A stretch of DNA of 6,728 bases, taken from the NCBI GenBank assembly GCA_003523945.1, contig DOFS01000560.1:1-6728 (forward strand), written 5' to 3'. Within the stretch, counting starts at the first letter, position 1, and the number at the start of each line of letters is the position of its first letter. The position numbers and the translations under genes were made by a program. The notes under the pieces are model-generated. The model did not search any database, was not told the DNA's origin, and saw only the letters and a program-made list of their open reading frames with translations. The DNA is from Nitrospiraceae bacterium (GTDB lineage: Bacteria > Nitrospirota > Nitrospiria > Nitrospirales > UBA8639). Shown piece after piece: positions 1 through 6,728 of the stretch.

Positions 1-1338
1 ACCATCAATCAGAATATGATGGTGCGATGGATTCCCGAATTCCGTCTCCGGGATTTCTATGACGAATTACTGGCTCATGGAATGGGAGAACCTGGGGCTG
101 AGGGTGTATCAGATATCGTCGCCTGCCCAGGAACCGATACCTGCGGGCTGGGGATCACCTCATCTAAAGGCCTGGCACGGGCGTTGGCAGAGGTGTTCCC
201 TCCCGGGAAAATCGAAGAGGACCTGGAAGGGGTGAACGTGAAAATCAGTGGCTGCCACAATTCCTGCGCTCAGCATCATATCGCCACGATCGGCCTGCAT
301 GGGGTTGGCAAACGCATTGGAGACCATGTTGCGCCCGTGTATGAACTGCACCTTGGGGGACGGGTCAACGGCACCGCCAAAATAGCTCAACTCATTGTAA
401 AAGTTCCTGCGAAAAACGTCCCGGCGGCTGTCCAGCATCTTCTCGACCTTTATCGACGGGAAAAACAGAATGGAGAATCCCTTTTGACCTTCATTGACCG
501 CACCGGAAAAACCAAACTGAAAGATGAACTGATTCCCTATACCATTCTTCCCACGTATCAAGAAGACCCCCAATACTATGTGGACTGGGAGAGGGATGAG
601 GAGTTTACGGTTGAGGACCTCGGGCCCGGGGAATGTGCCGGGGGCGCATTGGAGATGATCGACAATCGGATTCTTGAAGCGGAACAGGAACTGTATCACG
701 CACGCCTGTTGGCGGAGAAACACCAATACGCGTTTGCCATCAACAAAGCCTACCGGGCCGTCGTGGCGGGAGCGAAAGCCATCCTGGTCACAGAAGGAAT
801 CGATCCGAATACGGATGCCGAGACGTTAGCAGAATTTGACAAGATCATGGTCGCCAAAGGGCTCATGCCCGCCGAATACCAAAACCTGGCCATGACCATT
901 GGCGATCTGGGGAACAAAGAAGCCTCAGCTGATCTAACACAAGGGAAAATGGCATTTACCAAAGGATTCGTGGACTTCTGCCGGACAGTTACGGAGCAAA
1001 TTGGCCAGGACCTCAAACTGACACCCGTAGAACCAGAGCCGAAGCCTACACAAGCCGTCAAGACCATCATTACGCCGCCTGAGCAAGAATCCGCCCCATT
1101 GGGTGTGGCCGTTTATGACCTCCGGGGTGTGGCCTGTCCGATGAATTACGTGAAAACCAAATTAAAATTAGAAATGATGGACCACGGCGACCAGTTGGAA
1201 GTATGGTTGGACGGCGGAGATCCCATTCGCAACGTCCCTGTGAGCCTCCGAAACGATGGACACAAAGTGCTCGAACAGAAAGCGATGGACGCTGACGAGC
1301 AACATTTTAGAGTGTTAGTGGAAAAAGTGGAAATTTAA
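1..1338 (+). CDS. Siroheme sulfite/nitrite reductase, C-terminal part, fused to HEPN-like and TusA-like domains (5' truncated)
   Basis: This is the 3' portion of a siroheme- and [4Fe-4S]-dependent reductase, most likely reducing sulfite to sulfide in the cytoplasm. The frame is open to the left edge (TINQN before the first ATG at 16), and roughly the N-terminal half typical of the family is missing, so the true start lies upstream. Numbering from the ATG at 16, the cluster/siroheme ligands are C37 and C43 (C-X5-C, in ACPGTDTCGLG) and C80 and C84 (C-X3-C, in SGCHNSCAQHH). Residues about 207-335 form a charged helical region resembling a HEPN-type domain. A proline-rich linker (about 336-362) leads to a TusA-like domain (365-440) with DLRGVACPMNYVK, whose C374 matches the TusA sulfur-accepting cysteine, although the usual CPxP is CPMN. 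A nitrite reductase cannot be excluded from this fragment alone, but the cysH and cysDN neighbours favour sulfite. Confidence 0.88.
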   Translation, partial: TINQNMMVRWIPEFRLRDFYDELLAHGMGEPGAEGVSDIVACPGTDTCGLGITSSKGLARALAEVFPPGKIEEDLEGVNVKISGCHNSCAQHHIATIGLHGVGKRIGDHVAPVYELHLGGRVNGTAKIAQLIVKVPAKNVPAAVQHLLDLYRREKQNGESLLTFIDRTGKTKLKDELIPYTILPTYQEDPQYYVDWERDEEFTVEDLGPGECAGGALEMIDNRILEAEQELYHARLLAEKHQYAFAINKAYRAVVAGAKAILVTEGIDPNTDAETLAEFDKIMVAKGLMPAEYQNLAMTIGDLGNKEASADLTQGKMAFTKGFVDFCRTVTEQIGQDLKLTPVEPEPKPTQAVKTIITPPEQESAPLGVAVYDLRGVACPMNYVKTKLKLEMMDHGDQLEVWLDGGDPIRNVPVSLRNDGHKVLEQKAMDADEQHFRVLVEKVEI

Positions 1339-1362
1339 AATTCCGAAACAAGAACTCTTGTC

Positions 1363-2067
1363 ATGAAGACACAACCTTCACCAAAAGAACTCTCCGATTT
1401 AAATCGATCCCTTGAGGACCAGGATCCTCACACGATCGTCGAGACAGCGGTCAGGCAGTATGGACTAGACGTCATCCTTGCCTGTAGTTTTGGCGCCGAG
1501 GATGTCGTTCTTGCAGATATGATGTTTCGTGCCAATCCACGCAGCACTCTTTTTTATTTAGATACCGATTTTTTATTTCCTGAAACCCATCTCGTTCGGG
1601 ATCGGATCATTCAACACTATCAGTTGCAGGATGACCAGATTATCAGGGTGAAATCGGAATTCAGTCCAGCAGAACAAGCCACCCGGTTTGGCGAAGCCTT
1701 ATGGTTGCGTGACCCGGACCAATGCTGCACACTACGAAAGGTTGAGCCTCTCACACGCATCCTGGCAAAGTATGCAGCGTGGATGACGGGTATACGCCGT
1801 GATCAGTCACCCACTCGTGCCAACGCCGGCATCGTCGAATGGGATACAAAGTTTGGCCTTGTAAAATTTAATCCCTTAGCGACCTGGTCATGGGAACAGG
1901 TCTGGGAATACATTCGCACGAATGAGGTTCCGTATAATGCTTTGCATGATCAGCACTATCCCAGCATTGGATGTACCCATTGCACCGCTCCCGTCATGCC
2001 GGGAGAGGACCCACGCTCTGGACGATGGAAAAGTTCAGCAAAAACCGAATGTGGGCTTCATCGGTAA
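1363..2067 (+). CDS. cysH: Adenylyl-sulfate (APS) reductase, Fe-S type, CysH family
   Basis: This enzyme reduces activated sulfate to sulfite, probably with thioredoxin or a similar thiol donor, in the cytoplasm. At 234 residues it is a normal full-length CysH. Residues 41-50 (CSFGAEDVVL) form the nucleotide-binding PP-loop-like motif. C121-C122 and C204-X2-C207 match the CC-X~80-CxxC pattern that holds the [4Fe-4S] cluster of APS reductases, which PAPS-specific enzymes such as E. coli CysH lack. C230 in the KTECGLH tail is the catalytic cysteine of the family. The assigned substrate is therefore APS rather than PAPS, consistent with the decayed APS kinase domain on CysN in this operon. The start at 1363 lies 24 bases after the previous stop. 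No alternative in-frame start is visible in that gap, and the ribosome-binding site is weak, suggesting translation linked to the upstream gene. Confidence 0.95.
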   Translation: MKTQPSPKELSDLNRSLEDQDPHTIVETAVRQYGLDVILACSFGAEDVVLADMMFRANPRSTLFYLDTDFLFPETHLVRDRIIQHYQLQDDQIIRVKSEFSPAEQATRFGEALWLRDPDQCCTLRKVEPLTRILAKYAAWMTGIRRDQSPTRANAGIVEWDTKFGLVKFNPLATWSWEQVWEYIRTNEVPYNALHDQHYPSIGCTHCTAPVMPGEDPRSGRWKSSAKTECGLHR

Positions 2068-2132
2068 ATCAGATCCTTGAACATGCGGTCACCAAGGACT
2101 CGCAATTGATTACCCAATTCTTAGAGTAGGAA

Positions 2133-2558
2133 ATGGAGCAGTCAGTGAAAAAAATTGCCGTCATTATTACCAGAGGGGGATGGAACAACCTTTTCCAAGC
2201 CTGTGAGTGGATAGCCCTGGCAGCGGCCAGTGGCATGGAAGTGAGTGGCTATTTTCGTGACGAAGCCGCGGGTCGAATGACTAAAACCAAAATCAAAGAA
2301 CTGACCATGTCCCCGGAGTTTAAAGGGCGGGAAGGCTTTGTTCGTGATCTTTTGAAAAGAGAGAATAAAGCGGATCTCCCGAAAATGATGCAAACCTCCA
2401 AGGAAAAGGGAAACGTCAAATTTTCGGTGTGTACGGATTCTCTGAAATATTTTGGGGTGAAAGTCGAAGAACTGATTCCAGAATTAGATGAAGTGCAAAC
2501 CGCAGAGGCCTTCTGGAAAGAAGCCGTTCTTCCCGCTGACCAGGTCCTGACCTTTTAA
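2133..2558 (+). CDS. DsrE/DsrF-like family protein (putative sulfur-relay protein)
   Basis: This is a small soluble protein of 141 residues resembling the DsrE/DsrF-like alpha/beta family, whose members carry or transfer sulfur as cysteine persulfide, or are of unknown role. The N-terminal strand KKIAVIITRGGWNN, the following helix ending near AAASGMEVSGYF, and the C-terminal segment FSVCTDSLKYFGVKVEEL fit that fold. C100 in VCTDS is the likely functional cysteine; C24 is the only other one. No signal peptide or membrane segment is seen. The start is ambiguous. ATG at 2133 has only AGG two bases upstream, whereas GTG at 2145 has GGAG (2135-2138) at a good six-base spacing and would give MKKIAVII, a more typical beginning and 137 residues. 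The gene sits between cysH and a TrpD-like gene in the sulfate operon, suggesting a sulfur-handling role, but the specific function is not known to me. Confidence 0.8.
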   Translation: MEQSVKKIAVIITRGGWNNLFQACEWIALAAASGMEVSGYFRDEAAGRMTKTKIKELTMSPEFKGREGFVRDLLKRENKADLPKMMQTSKEKGNVKFSVCTDSLKYFGVKVEELIPELDEVQTAEAFWKEAVLPADQVLTF

Positions 2559-2572
2559 CCCGGAATCATCGT

Positions 2573-3661
2573 ATGGATCATTTGATTGCAAAAATAGGAA
2601 AAGGGCTGAAGGGGGCCAAGGATTTGACCTGGGACGAGGCCAAACTTGCTCTCAACGCCATTATCGAAGGACAAGCCACCGACGTTCAGGTGGGGGCGTT
2701 TTTAATGGCCATGCGCATCAAAACCGAATCCATAAGCGAACTCGCCGCTTTCACCACCACGGTCCGCAAGTGGGCACCCCCGATTCCCCTTCCACATGCC
2801 GAAAACATTGTGGACGTGCCCCTGTATGGAGAAAAACACAACACCATCCATGTGGTCGTCGCCGCCAGCCTTGTCGCGGCTTCGGCTGGTGCAGGTCTGT
2901 TCATGCATGGCGTAGAAAACCCGGAAATCCCCTACGATCTCCCTCAAGTCCTTCGTCACTTGCAGCTTCCTATCGCCCATACAGCAGCTGAAGCAATTGA
3001 GCATGGCGCTCAATCGCCCTGGGTGTATATGGATTTAGCCGGATACCATGCGCCATTAACCAAATTACTGGATCTACGGCGGGAATTTGGATTGCAGAAT
3101 CTTTCCCATCAGGTGTCCAGACTACTGAACCCTGCCAGAGTGGGTTCACAAGTCATTGGAATTTCTCATCCCCCCTATTTGGACAAAATGGTAGAGGCCT
3201 TGGACATGCTGGGAGCGAAGCGTGCGCTAATTATTCAAGGAGTCGAAGGTTTTCCCGAACTCTCCCTTTCCGCGCCCTCCATGGCTCGTGAATTACGAAG
3301 CGGGCATATATCATCTTTAGTCTTTCGCCCCGATGATGCCGGATTCCGATCCGGACCATTTCAAGCCATGAGTTCGACCATTAACGGACCGGAATCCGGG
3401 AACCCGGAACACGAAGCCCACTTGATGACGCAATTACTGGTCGGGCGCCAGAAAGGCGATCGACGGGCTTGGGTGATCATGAATGCCGCCTTACTCATGT
3501 ATGCCGCAGGGTTGGCCTCCTCTCTTGCGCAAGCCACACCGCTCGCCCAGGAAACACTGGATTCCGGGAAAGCCGGAGCGTTCTTCACCGCCCTGGTCCA
3601 CGGACGCCCCCCGCAGGCTCAATTCGTCGTCCCACCTGCACCGGCGGTGATACCGGCATGA
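2573..3661 (+). CDS. Anthranilate phosphoribosyltransferase-like (TrpD/YbiB-type) protein lacking catalytic motifs
   Basis: The 362-residue product has the layout of the TrpD / nucleoside phosphorylase (glycosyltransferase family 3) fold. There is an N-terminal helical part (residues 17-68, including [20 protein letters not shown]), a central alpha/beta region ([20 protein letters not shown], 89-108), [17 protein letters not shown] (184-200), and [19 protein letters not shown] (213-231). The signature residues are changed. The PRPP-binding GTGGD loop is replaced by PLYGE (83-87), KHGNR becomes MHGVE (111-115), and the metal-binding GLDE becomes GFPE (226-229). It is therefore unlikely to be a tryptophan-pathway enzyme. 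It lies 14 bases after the DsrE-like gene, and its stop overlaps the cysD start as ATGA, so it is translationally coupled to sulfate activation. Its actual substrate, if any, cannot be told from sequence. A weak GGA eight bases before the ATG supports the start. Confidence 0.85.
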   Translation: MDHLIAKIGKGLKGAKDLTWDEAKLALNAIIEGQATDVQVGAFLMAMRIKTESISELAAFTTTVRKWAPPIPLPHAENIVDVPLYGEKHNTIHVVVAASLVAASAGAGLFMHGVENPEIPYDLPQVLRHLQLPIAHTAAEAIEHGAQSPWVYMDLAGYHAPLTKLLDLRREFGLQNLSHQVSRLLNPARVGSQVIGISHPPYLDKMVEALDMLGAKRALIIQGVEGFPELSLSAPSMARELRSGHISSLVFRPDDAGFRSGPFQAMSSTINGPESGNPEHEAHLMTQLLVGRQKGDRRAWVIMNAALLMYAAGLASSLAQATPLAQETLDSGKAGAFFTALVHGRPPQAQFVVPPAPAVIPA

Positions 3662-4458
3662 ATCATATCCGCCAGTTAGAGGACCAAAGCGTCTATATTC
3701 TGCGGGAGGCGTATAAAAACTTTGATAACCTGGCCATGCTGTGGTCCATGGGCAAAGATTCAACAGTGCTATTGTGGCTGGCAAGAAAAGCGTTTTTTGG
3801 GCATGTCCCCTTCCCGCTACTCCATGTTGACACCAGCTACAAAATTCCTGAAATGATTGAATATCGGGATCGCCTCGCACGCGAGTGGCGATTAAATCTG
3901 ATCGTGGGCCAAAACAAAAAAGCCCTGGCCGAAGGAATGAACCACACGAAGGGACGAGTGGAATGTTGCACCGCCTTAAAAACCCAAGGCTTAAAACAAT
4001 TGCTGGAAGAGAAGGGCTACACTGGGATCATTCTGGGTGTGCGATCGGACGAAGATAGTACCAGGGCGAAGGAGCGGTATTTCTCCCCGCGGGACAAAAA
4101 CAATGAATGGGATTTTCGCGATCAGCCACCCGAACTGTGGGATCAATATAAACTTTCTTTTCCGCCGGGCACCCATATCCGGATCCATCCCCTCTTGGAT
4201 TGGACAGAGATCAATATTTGGGAATACATCAAATTAGAAAATATTCCATTTCTGGATAATCTCTACCTGGATCAAGGCACCGGCAAACGCTATCGCAGTC
4301 TGGGATGCGCCCCATGCACGACACCAATTGATTCCACTTCGAAAAATGTGGATGAGGTCATCATTGAGTTACGCAACACCAAGGTGGCGGAGCGGGCAGG
4401 ACGCGCACAGGACGAAGGACGAGGGATGGAACAATTACGCAAAGATGGATACATGTGA
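3658..4458 (+). CDS. cysD: Sulfate adenylyltransferase subunit 2 (CysD), short form
   Basis: CysD is the PP-loop subunit of ATP sulfurylase, which with the GTPase CysN makes APS and pyrophosphate from sulfate and ATP. The 266-residue product shows [13 protein letters not shown] (residues 29-41, PP-loop), [33 protein letters not shown] (126-146), [24 protein letters not shown] and the family's C-terminal ERAGRA...DGYM ending. The start at 3658 is chosen because family similarity begins there, it overlaps the previous stop as ATGA, and GGTGA lies seven bases upstream; the frame stays open to an ATG at 3469, but that part only shadows the upstream gene. The protein is about 35 residues shorter than E. 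coli CysD, mainly from loss of the segment before RSLGC. C103-C104 and C217-X2-C220 form a CC...CxxC pattern absent from E. coli CysD as I recall it. Its stop overlaps the cysN start. Confidence 0.95.
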   Translation: MNHIRQLEDQSVYILREAYKNFDNLAMLWSMGKDSTVLLWLARKAFFGHVPFPLLHVDTSYKIPEMIEYRDRLAREWRLNLIVGQNKKALAEGMNHTKGRVECCTALKTQGLKQLLEEKGYTGIILGVRSDEDSTRAKERYFSPRDKNNEWDFRDQPPELWDQYKLSFPPGTHIRIHPLLDWTEINIWEYIKLENIPFLDNLYLDQGTGKRYRSLGCAPCTTPIDSTSKNVDEVIIELRNTKVAERAGRAQDEGRGMEQLRKDGYM

Positions 4459-6329
4459 ATATGACGGTCACACCAGCCATAGGCCAATCTCACAACACCC
4501 CCCAGGACAATTCCATCCGGGAGAGAATGAATATCGTGATCGTAGGTCACGTCGACCACGGGAAATCCACGCTTTTGGGTCGTCTGTATGCCGACACCGG
4601 AACCTTACCAACCGGCAAGATCGAAAAAATCCAGGCCATTTGCAAGCAACAAGGCAAAGAATTCGAATACGCCTTTCTTTTTGATGCCTTTTTAGAAGAG
4701 CAACAACAAGGGATCACCATCGACACGGCCCGAACTTTCTTCAGCTGGGGAGGGCGACAATACATTATCATTGACGCACCGGGACATAAGGAATTCTTGA
4801 AAAACATGGTCTCAGGTGCCGCTCGTGCCGAGGCGGCGCTCTTGGTTATTGATGCCCTGGAAGGCGTGCGCGACCAATCCAAACGCCATGGGCTGTTGCT
4901 CTCCATGTTAGGAGTCAAACAGGTCACCGTGGTGGTCAATAAAATGGACCTGGTCAATTACCGCGAAGACACCTTCCACGCCATCGAAAAAGAATACCGG
5001 GAATTTCTCACCCAATTGAACGTCATTCCCCAATACGTCATCCCCGCGAGCGCCAAACAGGGCATCAACATCATCAAGCCCAGCGCGGAAACACCATGGT
5101 ACACCGGACCATCCGTGTTGGATTCCCTGGCGCATTTTCATCTGGAGTCCAAGCAGGCAGAACAAACACTCCGTCTTCCTATTCAAGACGTGTATAAGTT
5201 CGACGCCCGCCGGATTTTAGTCGGCCGGATCACGGCAGGGAAACTCAAGATTGGTGATCGGCTGGTCTTTTCCCCTTCCAACAAATCAGCCAATATCCAA
5301 ACGATTGAAGCCTTTAATCTCGATCCACCGCCAACTCAAGCCAAAGCCGGCCAATCCGTCGGCATTACCCTGGACGAACAAATTTTTGTGGAACGAGGGG
5401 AAATTGCGACTCACGATGATGCCAGGCCGTTGGTCTCCACCCGCATCCGTGCCAACCTGTTCTGGTTAGGAAGTCGTCACTTGGAAACCCGCCGGCCATA
5501 TGTCTTGCGCCTGGCCACCAGGGAAGTCCCCTGCGAAGTCGCGACCATCCATCGCATTGTTGACGCCACTAATTTAGACGACCGACAGACGCAAACCACC
5601 GTGAAACGCAATGAAGTGGCCGACATCACGCTTCGGACCAAATCTCCCATTGCGTTTGATCTCTATGCGCAGTTCGAGACCACCGGCCGCTTCGTTCTGG
5701 TGGATGAGTACGATGTGGCAGGAGGTGGAATCATCACGGAACTGGTCCAGGACGATCAGGAGGATTTTCGAACGGAGGCACGAGAACGGGATTCCGCATG
5801 GGTCAAGGGGGATGTGGGAGCAGAAGACCGGGCCCAACACTATGGACATCGAGCAGCTGTTGTCTTACTGACCGGTCCCGATGCCACCGCGAAAGGATTT
5901 CTGGCTCGAAAACTGGAAACCGTGCTCGTCGCCGAAGGCCGGCATGCCTACCTTCTCGCGCCGGAGAATCTGCAACGGGGACTTGATGCCGATCTGGTCG
6001 ACACGAAACCGGATGAAATCATTCGACGGTTTGGCGAAGTGGTCCGGTTGCTGACCGATACAGGCTCCCTGGTGATTTCCACAACCAATGCACTCCATGA
6101 ACCGACGAAACACATCGTCCAGACCTTACAAACGTTGGTGAACCCGATCCCGGTCCTCACCATCCATATGGTTAAAGATTTACTAGGGCCTCAACCGGAT
6201 ACAGATCTGATTTTTGCAGGGCCCGAAAATTTTGACGACTGCACCCACCAAATCATTGAATTGCTCAAGTCCAGGGGGATCCTGGCTGCCCCCCCCAGTG
6301 GGCGGGCCGACTTCCAGTACTCCATTTAA
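4455..6329 (+). CDS. cysN: Sulfate adenylyltransferase subunit 1 (CysN) with a degenerate C-terminal APS kinase-like domain
   Basis: CysN is the GTPase subunit that drives APS synthesis by CysD. The 624-residue product begins with an EF-Tu-like G domain: GHVDHGKS (31-38, P-loop), GITIDTART (86-94, switch I), DAPGH (107-111), NKMD (162-165) and SAK (199-201). Beta-barrel domains follow to about residue 435. A linker ending in [11 protein letters not shown] (464-474) matches the junction seen in CysN-CysC fusions, and the remaining 150 residues align by eye with APS kinase but have lost its key motifs (separate entry). The frame begins with GTG at 4455, overlapping the cysD stop by four bases (GTGA); ATG at 4461 is a possible alternative that removes two residues. 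Activity as the sulfurylase GTPase looks intact, whereas APS kinase activity does not. No frameshift is needed; the frame is open throughout. Confidence 0.94.
   Translation: MNMTVTPAIGQSHNTPQDNSIRERMNIVIVGHVDHGKSTLLGRLYADTGTLPTGKIEKIQAICKQQGKEFEYAFLFDAFLEEQQQGITIDTARTFFSWGGRQYIIIDAPGHKEFLKNMVSGAARAEAALLVIDALEGVRDQSKRHGLLLSMLGVKQVTVVVNKMDLVNYREDTFHAIEKEYREFLTQLNVIPQYVIPASAKQGINIIKPSAETPWYTGPSVLDSLAHFHLESKQAEQTLRLPIQDVYKFDARRILVGRITAGKLKIGDRLVFSPSNKSANIQTIEAFNLDPPPTQAKAGQSVGITLDEQIFVERGEIATHDDARPLVSTRIRANLFWLGSRHLETRRPYVLRLATREVPCEVATIHRIVDATNLDDRQTQTTVKRNEVADITLRTKSPIAFDLYAQFETTGRFVLVDEYDVAGGGIITELVQDDQEDFRTEARERDSAWVKGDVGAEDRAQHYGHRAAVVLLTGPDATAKGFLARKLETVLVAEGRHAYLLAPENLQRGLDADLVDTKPDEIIRRFGEVVRLLTDTGSLVISTTNALHEPTKHIVQTLQTLVNPIPVLTIHMVKDLLGPQPDTDLIFAGPENFDDCTHQIIELLKSRGILAAPPSGRADFQYSI
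5844..6326 (+). other. Decayed CysC (APS kinase)-like domain within the cysN product
   Basis: This in-frame segment encodes residues 464-624 of the CysN protein. Its start, [11 protein letters not shown], is the usual entry into CysC in fused proteins. The P-loop expected as GxSGSGKS reads GPDATAKG (474-481): the lysine remains, but the preceding glycine and the following Ser/Thr are gone. The APS-site motif expected near LLDGDNVRHGL reads [11 protein letters not shown] (500-510), keeping N and R-G-L but losing both aspartates. The stretch after the expected IRR..EV (523-529) ends in [10 protein letters not shown] in place of the family's FISPxxxxR-like segment. The reading frame is intact, so the domain is retained but probably non-catalytic. 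It could have a structural or regulatory role in the CysDN complex. Confidence 0.75.
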
Positions 6330-6520
6330 GCCCCACACCATTCGCGGAACATCTCCGTTTCCGGCCTCCCTTTTTTCTGATGGTACCTGGTTGCCGGCAG
6401 TTGAAGGCTTTATCCGGTTGCCACACTGTCGCTTGATCTTTCATCTTCAATGGCTATCTTGAATAGGAAAAAAAAACCGGCTTAAAGAAAATACGTGTGA
6501 ATCTTGAGGAAGAATGCGTG
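6330..6520 (+). other. Intergenic region between the sulfate operon and ssrA
   Basis: I see no credible gene here. An imperfect hairpin follows the cysN stop, with CGGAA at 6345-6349 pairing to TTCCG at 6359-6363. Seven bases later comes a run of six T (6371-6376), so it could be a weak intrinsic terminator, but the stem is short and the T-run is detached. A second wobble-rich stem near 6394-6422 (GGCAGTTG with CGGTTGCC) has no T-run. A run of nine A lies at 6468-6476. Confidence 0.45.
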
Positions 6521-6526
6521 TATAAT
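6521..6526 (+). promoter_or_regulatory. -10 box of the probable ssrA promoter
   Basis: TATAAT is a perfect sigma-70 -10 hexamer. It would place the transcription start near 6533, giving a precursor leader of about 40 bases ahead of the mature tmRNA, which RNase P would remove. No good -35 is visible. GTGAAT (6497-6502, 18-base spacer) matches only three of six consensus positions, and TTGAGG (6504-6509) is too close at 11 bases. Confidence 0.6.
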
Positions 6527-6572
6527 AAAGGAACTACCTGATAGTCAGGGAGAAAAGATTGAACCTTAACAA

Positions 6573-6728
6573 GGGGGTGACTGGCTTCGACGGGAATCAA
6601 GAGGTCAACAGAGCGTGTCGAGCTCTCGGAGTCTCGTAAAACCTTCGGGAAAACATTAATTGCCAACGATAATTTGGCTCTCGCGGCTTAATTGACCGCG
6701 ACGTCTCTCCTCTCTTTGTCTGCGGGGG
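6573..6728 (+). ncRNA. ssrA: tmRNA (transfer-messenger RNA), 5' part, truncated by the window end
   Basis: tmRNA rescues ribosomes stalled on broken mRNAs by acting first as alanyl-tRNA and then as a short mRNA that adds a degradation tag; SmpB is its partner. The mature 5' end is placed at the GGGGGTGACTGGCTTCGACGGG block beginning at 6573. This block is a hallmark of the tRNA-like domain and includes the D-loop-like GGCTTCGACGGG. The single-stranded resume region (AAAACATTAATTGCC) precedes a tag frame at 6662-6691. The tag stop lies inside a hairpin with a 6-bp stem, TCGCGG (6681-6686) with CCGCGA (6696-6701), matching the usual helix 5 arrangement. The pseudoknots and the 3' acceptor half fall outside the window. 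The exact first base may be 6573 or 6574. Confidence 0.95.
6662..6691 (+). other. ssrA: tmRNA tag-peptide reading frame (ANDNLALAA)
   Basis: Starting at the resume codon GCC, the frame reads ANDNLALAA and stops at TAA (6689-6691). With the alanine carried by tmRNA itself, the added tag would be AANDNLALAA. The ALAA ending is the standard recognition signal for ClpXP-type proteases, and AND at the start matches the tags of many bacteria. The tag is one residue shorter than the E. coli one (ANDENYALAA encoded). Confidence 0.93.

Noticed and set aside
160..726. A 188-codon open frame on the minus strand inside the reductase gene.
   Set aside because: It is fully antisense to a clearly conserved coding region, has no recognisable domain and no neighbouring minus-strand genes.
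2025..2129. A 34-codon open frame starting ATG within the 3' end of cysH and stopping just before the DsrE-like gene.
   Set aside because: It has no well-spaced ribosome-binding site (GGGAGAGGA is about 15 bases upstream), overlaps cysH in another frame, and resembles no family I know. CysH ends naturally at KTECGLHR, so a frameshifted cysH extension is also unlikely.
3469..3657. A possible 63-residue N-terminal extension of CysD from an upstream ATG.
   Set aside because: The extension lies within the end of the TrpD-like gene in another frame and has a composition unlike a protein domain. The ATG at 3658 has a better ribosome-binding site and matches the family start.
4328..4684. A 118-codon plus-strand frame across the cysD-cysN junction.
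   Set aside because: It is a shadow of two well-supported genes in another frame and shows low-complexity, unstructured content.
6345..6376. Hairpin plus T-run as an intrinsic terminator for the operon.
   Set aside because: The stem is only 5 bp with a nine-base loop, and the T-run starts seven bases after it, so it is too weak to call as a terminator by eye.
6214..6462. An open frame running from the cysN 3' end into the intergenic region, and a minus-strand counterpart.
   Set aside because: Neither has a ribosome-binding site or a recognisable domain, and most of the plus-strand frame's first half overlaps cysN.

Overview
The window carries one plus-strand operon for assimilatory sulfate reduction, followed by the start of the tmRNA gene (ssrA). 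Everything supported lies on the plus strand. The gene content (siroheme reductase with extra C-terminal domains, Fe-S-type APS reductase, DsrE-like protein, TrpD-like protein, short CysD, and CysN with a CysC-like tail) suggests a free-living autotroph-like bacterium. My best guess is Nitrospirota, possibly a Nitrospira relative of moderate GC. That guess rests on recollection of similar clusters, not on a search.

Layout: 1-1338 is the 3' part of a siroheme/4Fe-4S sulfite (or nitrite) reductase that continues into a helical HEPN-like domain and a TusA-like domain. 1363-2067 is cysH, of the APS reductase type. 2133-2558 is a DsrE/DsrF-like protein. 2573-3661 is a diverged homologue of anthranilate phosphoribosyltransferase (TrpD/YbiB-like) that has lost the signature catalytic motifs. 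3658-4458 is a short cysD. 4455-6329 is cysN with a degenerate APS kinase domain at its C terminus. The last two junctions are 4-base start/stop overlaps (ATGA and GTGA) and the other gaps are 14 to 65 bases, so a single transcript is likely. 6330-6520 shows no gene. A consensus -10 box at 6521-6526 precedes the tmRNA, whose 5' end is near 6573 and whose 3' end lies beyond the window.

Pathway: CysD/CysN activate sulfate to APS, CysH reduces APS directly to sulfite, and the siroheme enzyme reduces sulfite to sulfide. The CysC-like domain looks dead, which fits a pathway that bypasses PAPS. Three parts are not explained by the textbook pathway: the TusA-like tail on the reductase, the DsrE-like protein and the TrpD-like protein. 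Two of these belong to sulfur-relay families, so the operon may include a protein-bound sulfur hand-off step; that is inference. CysD also has a CC...CxxC cysteine pattern resembling the cluster ligands of APS reductase.
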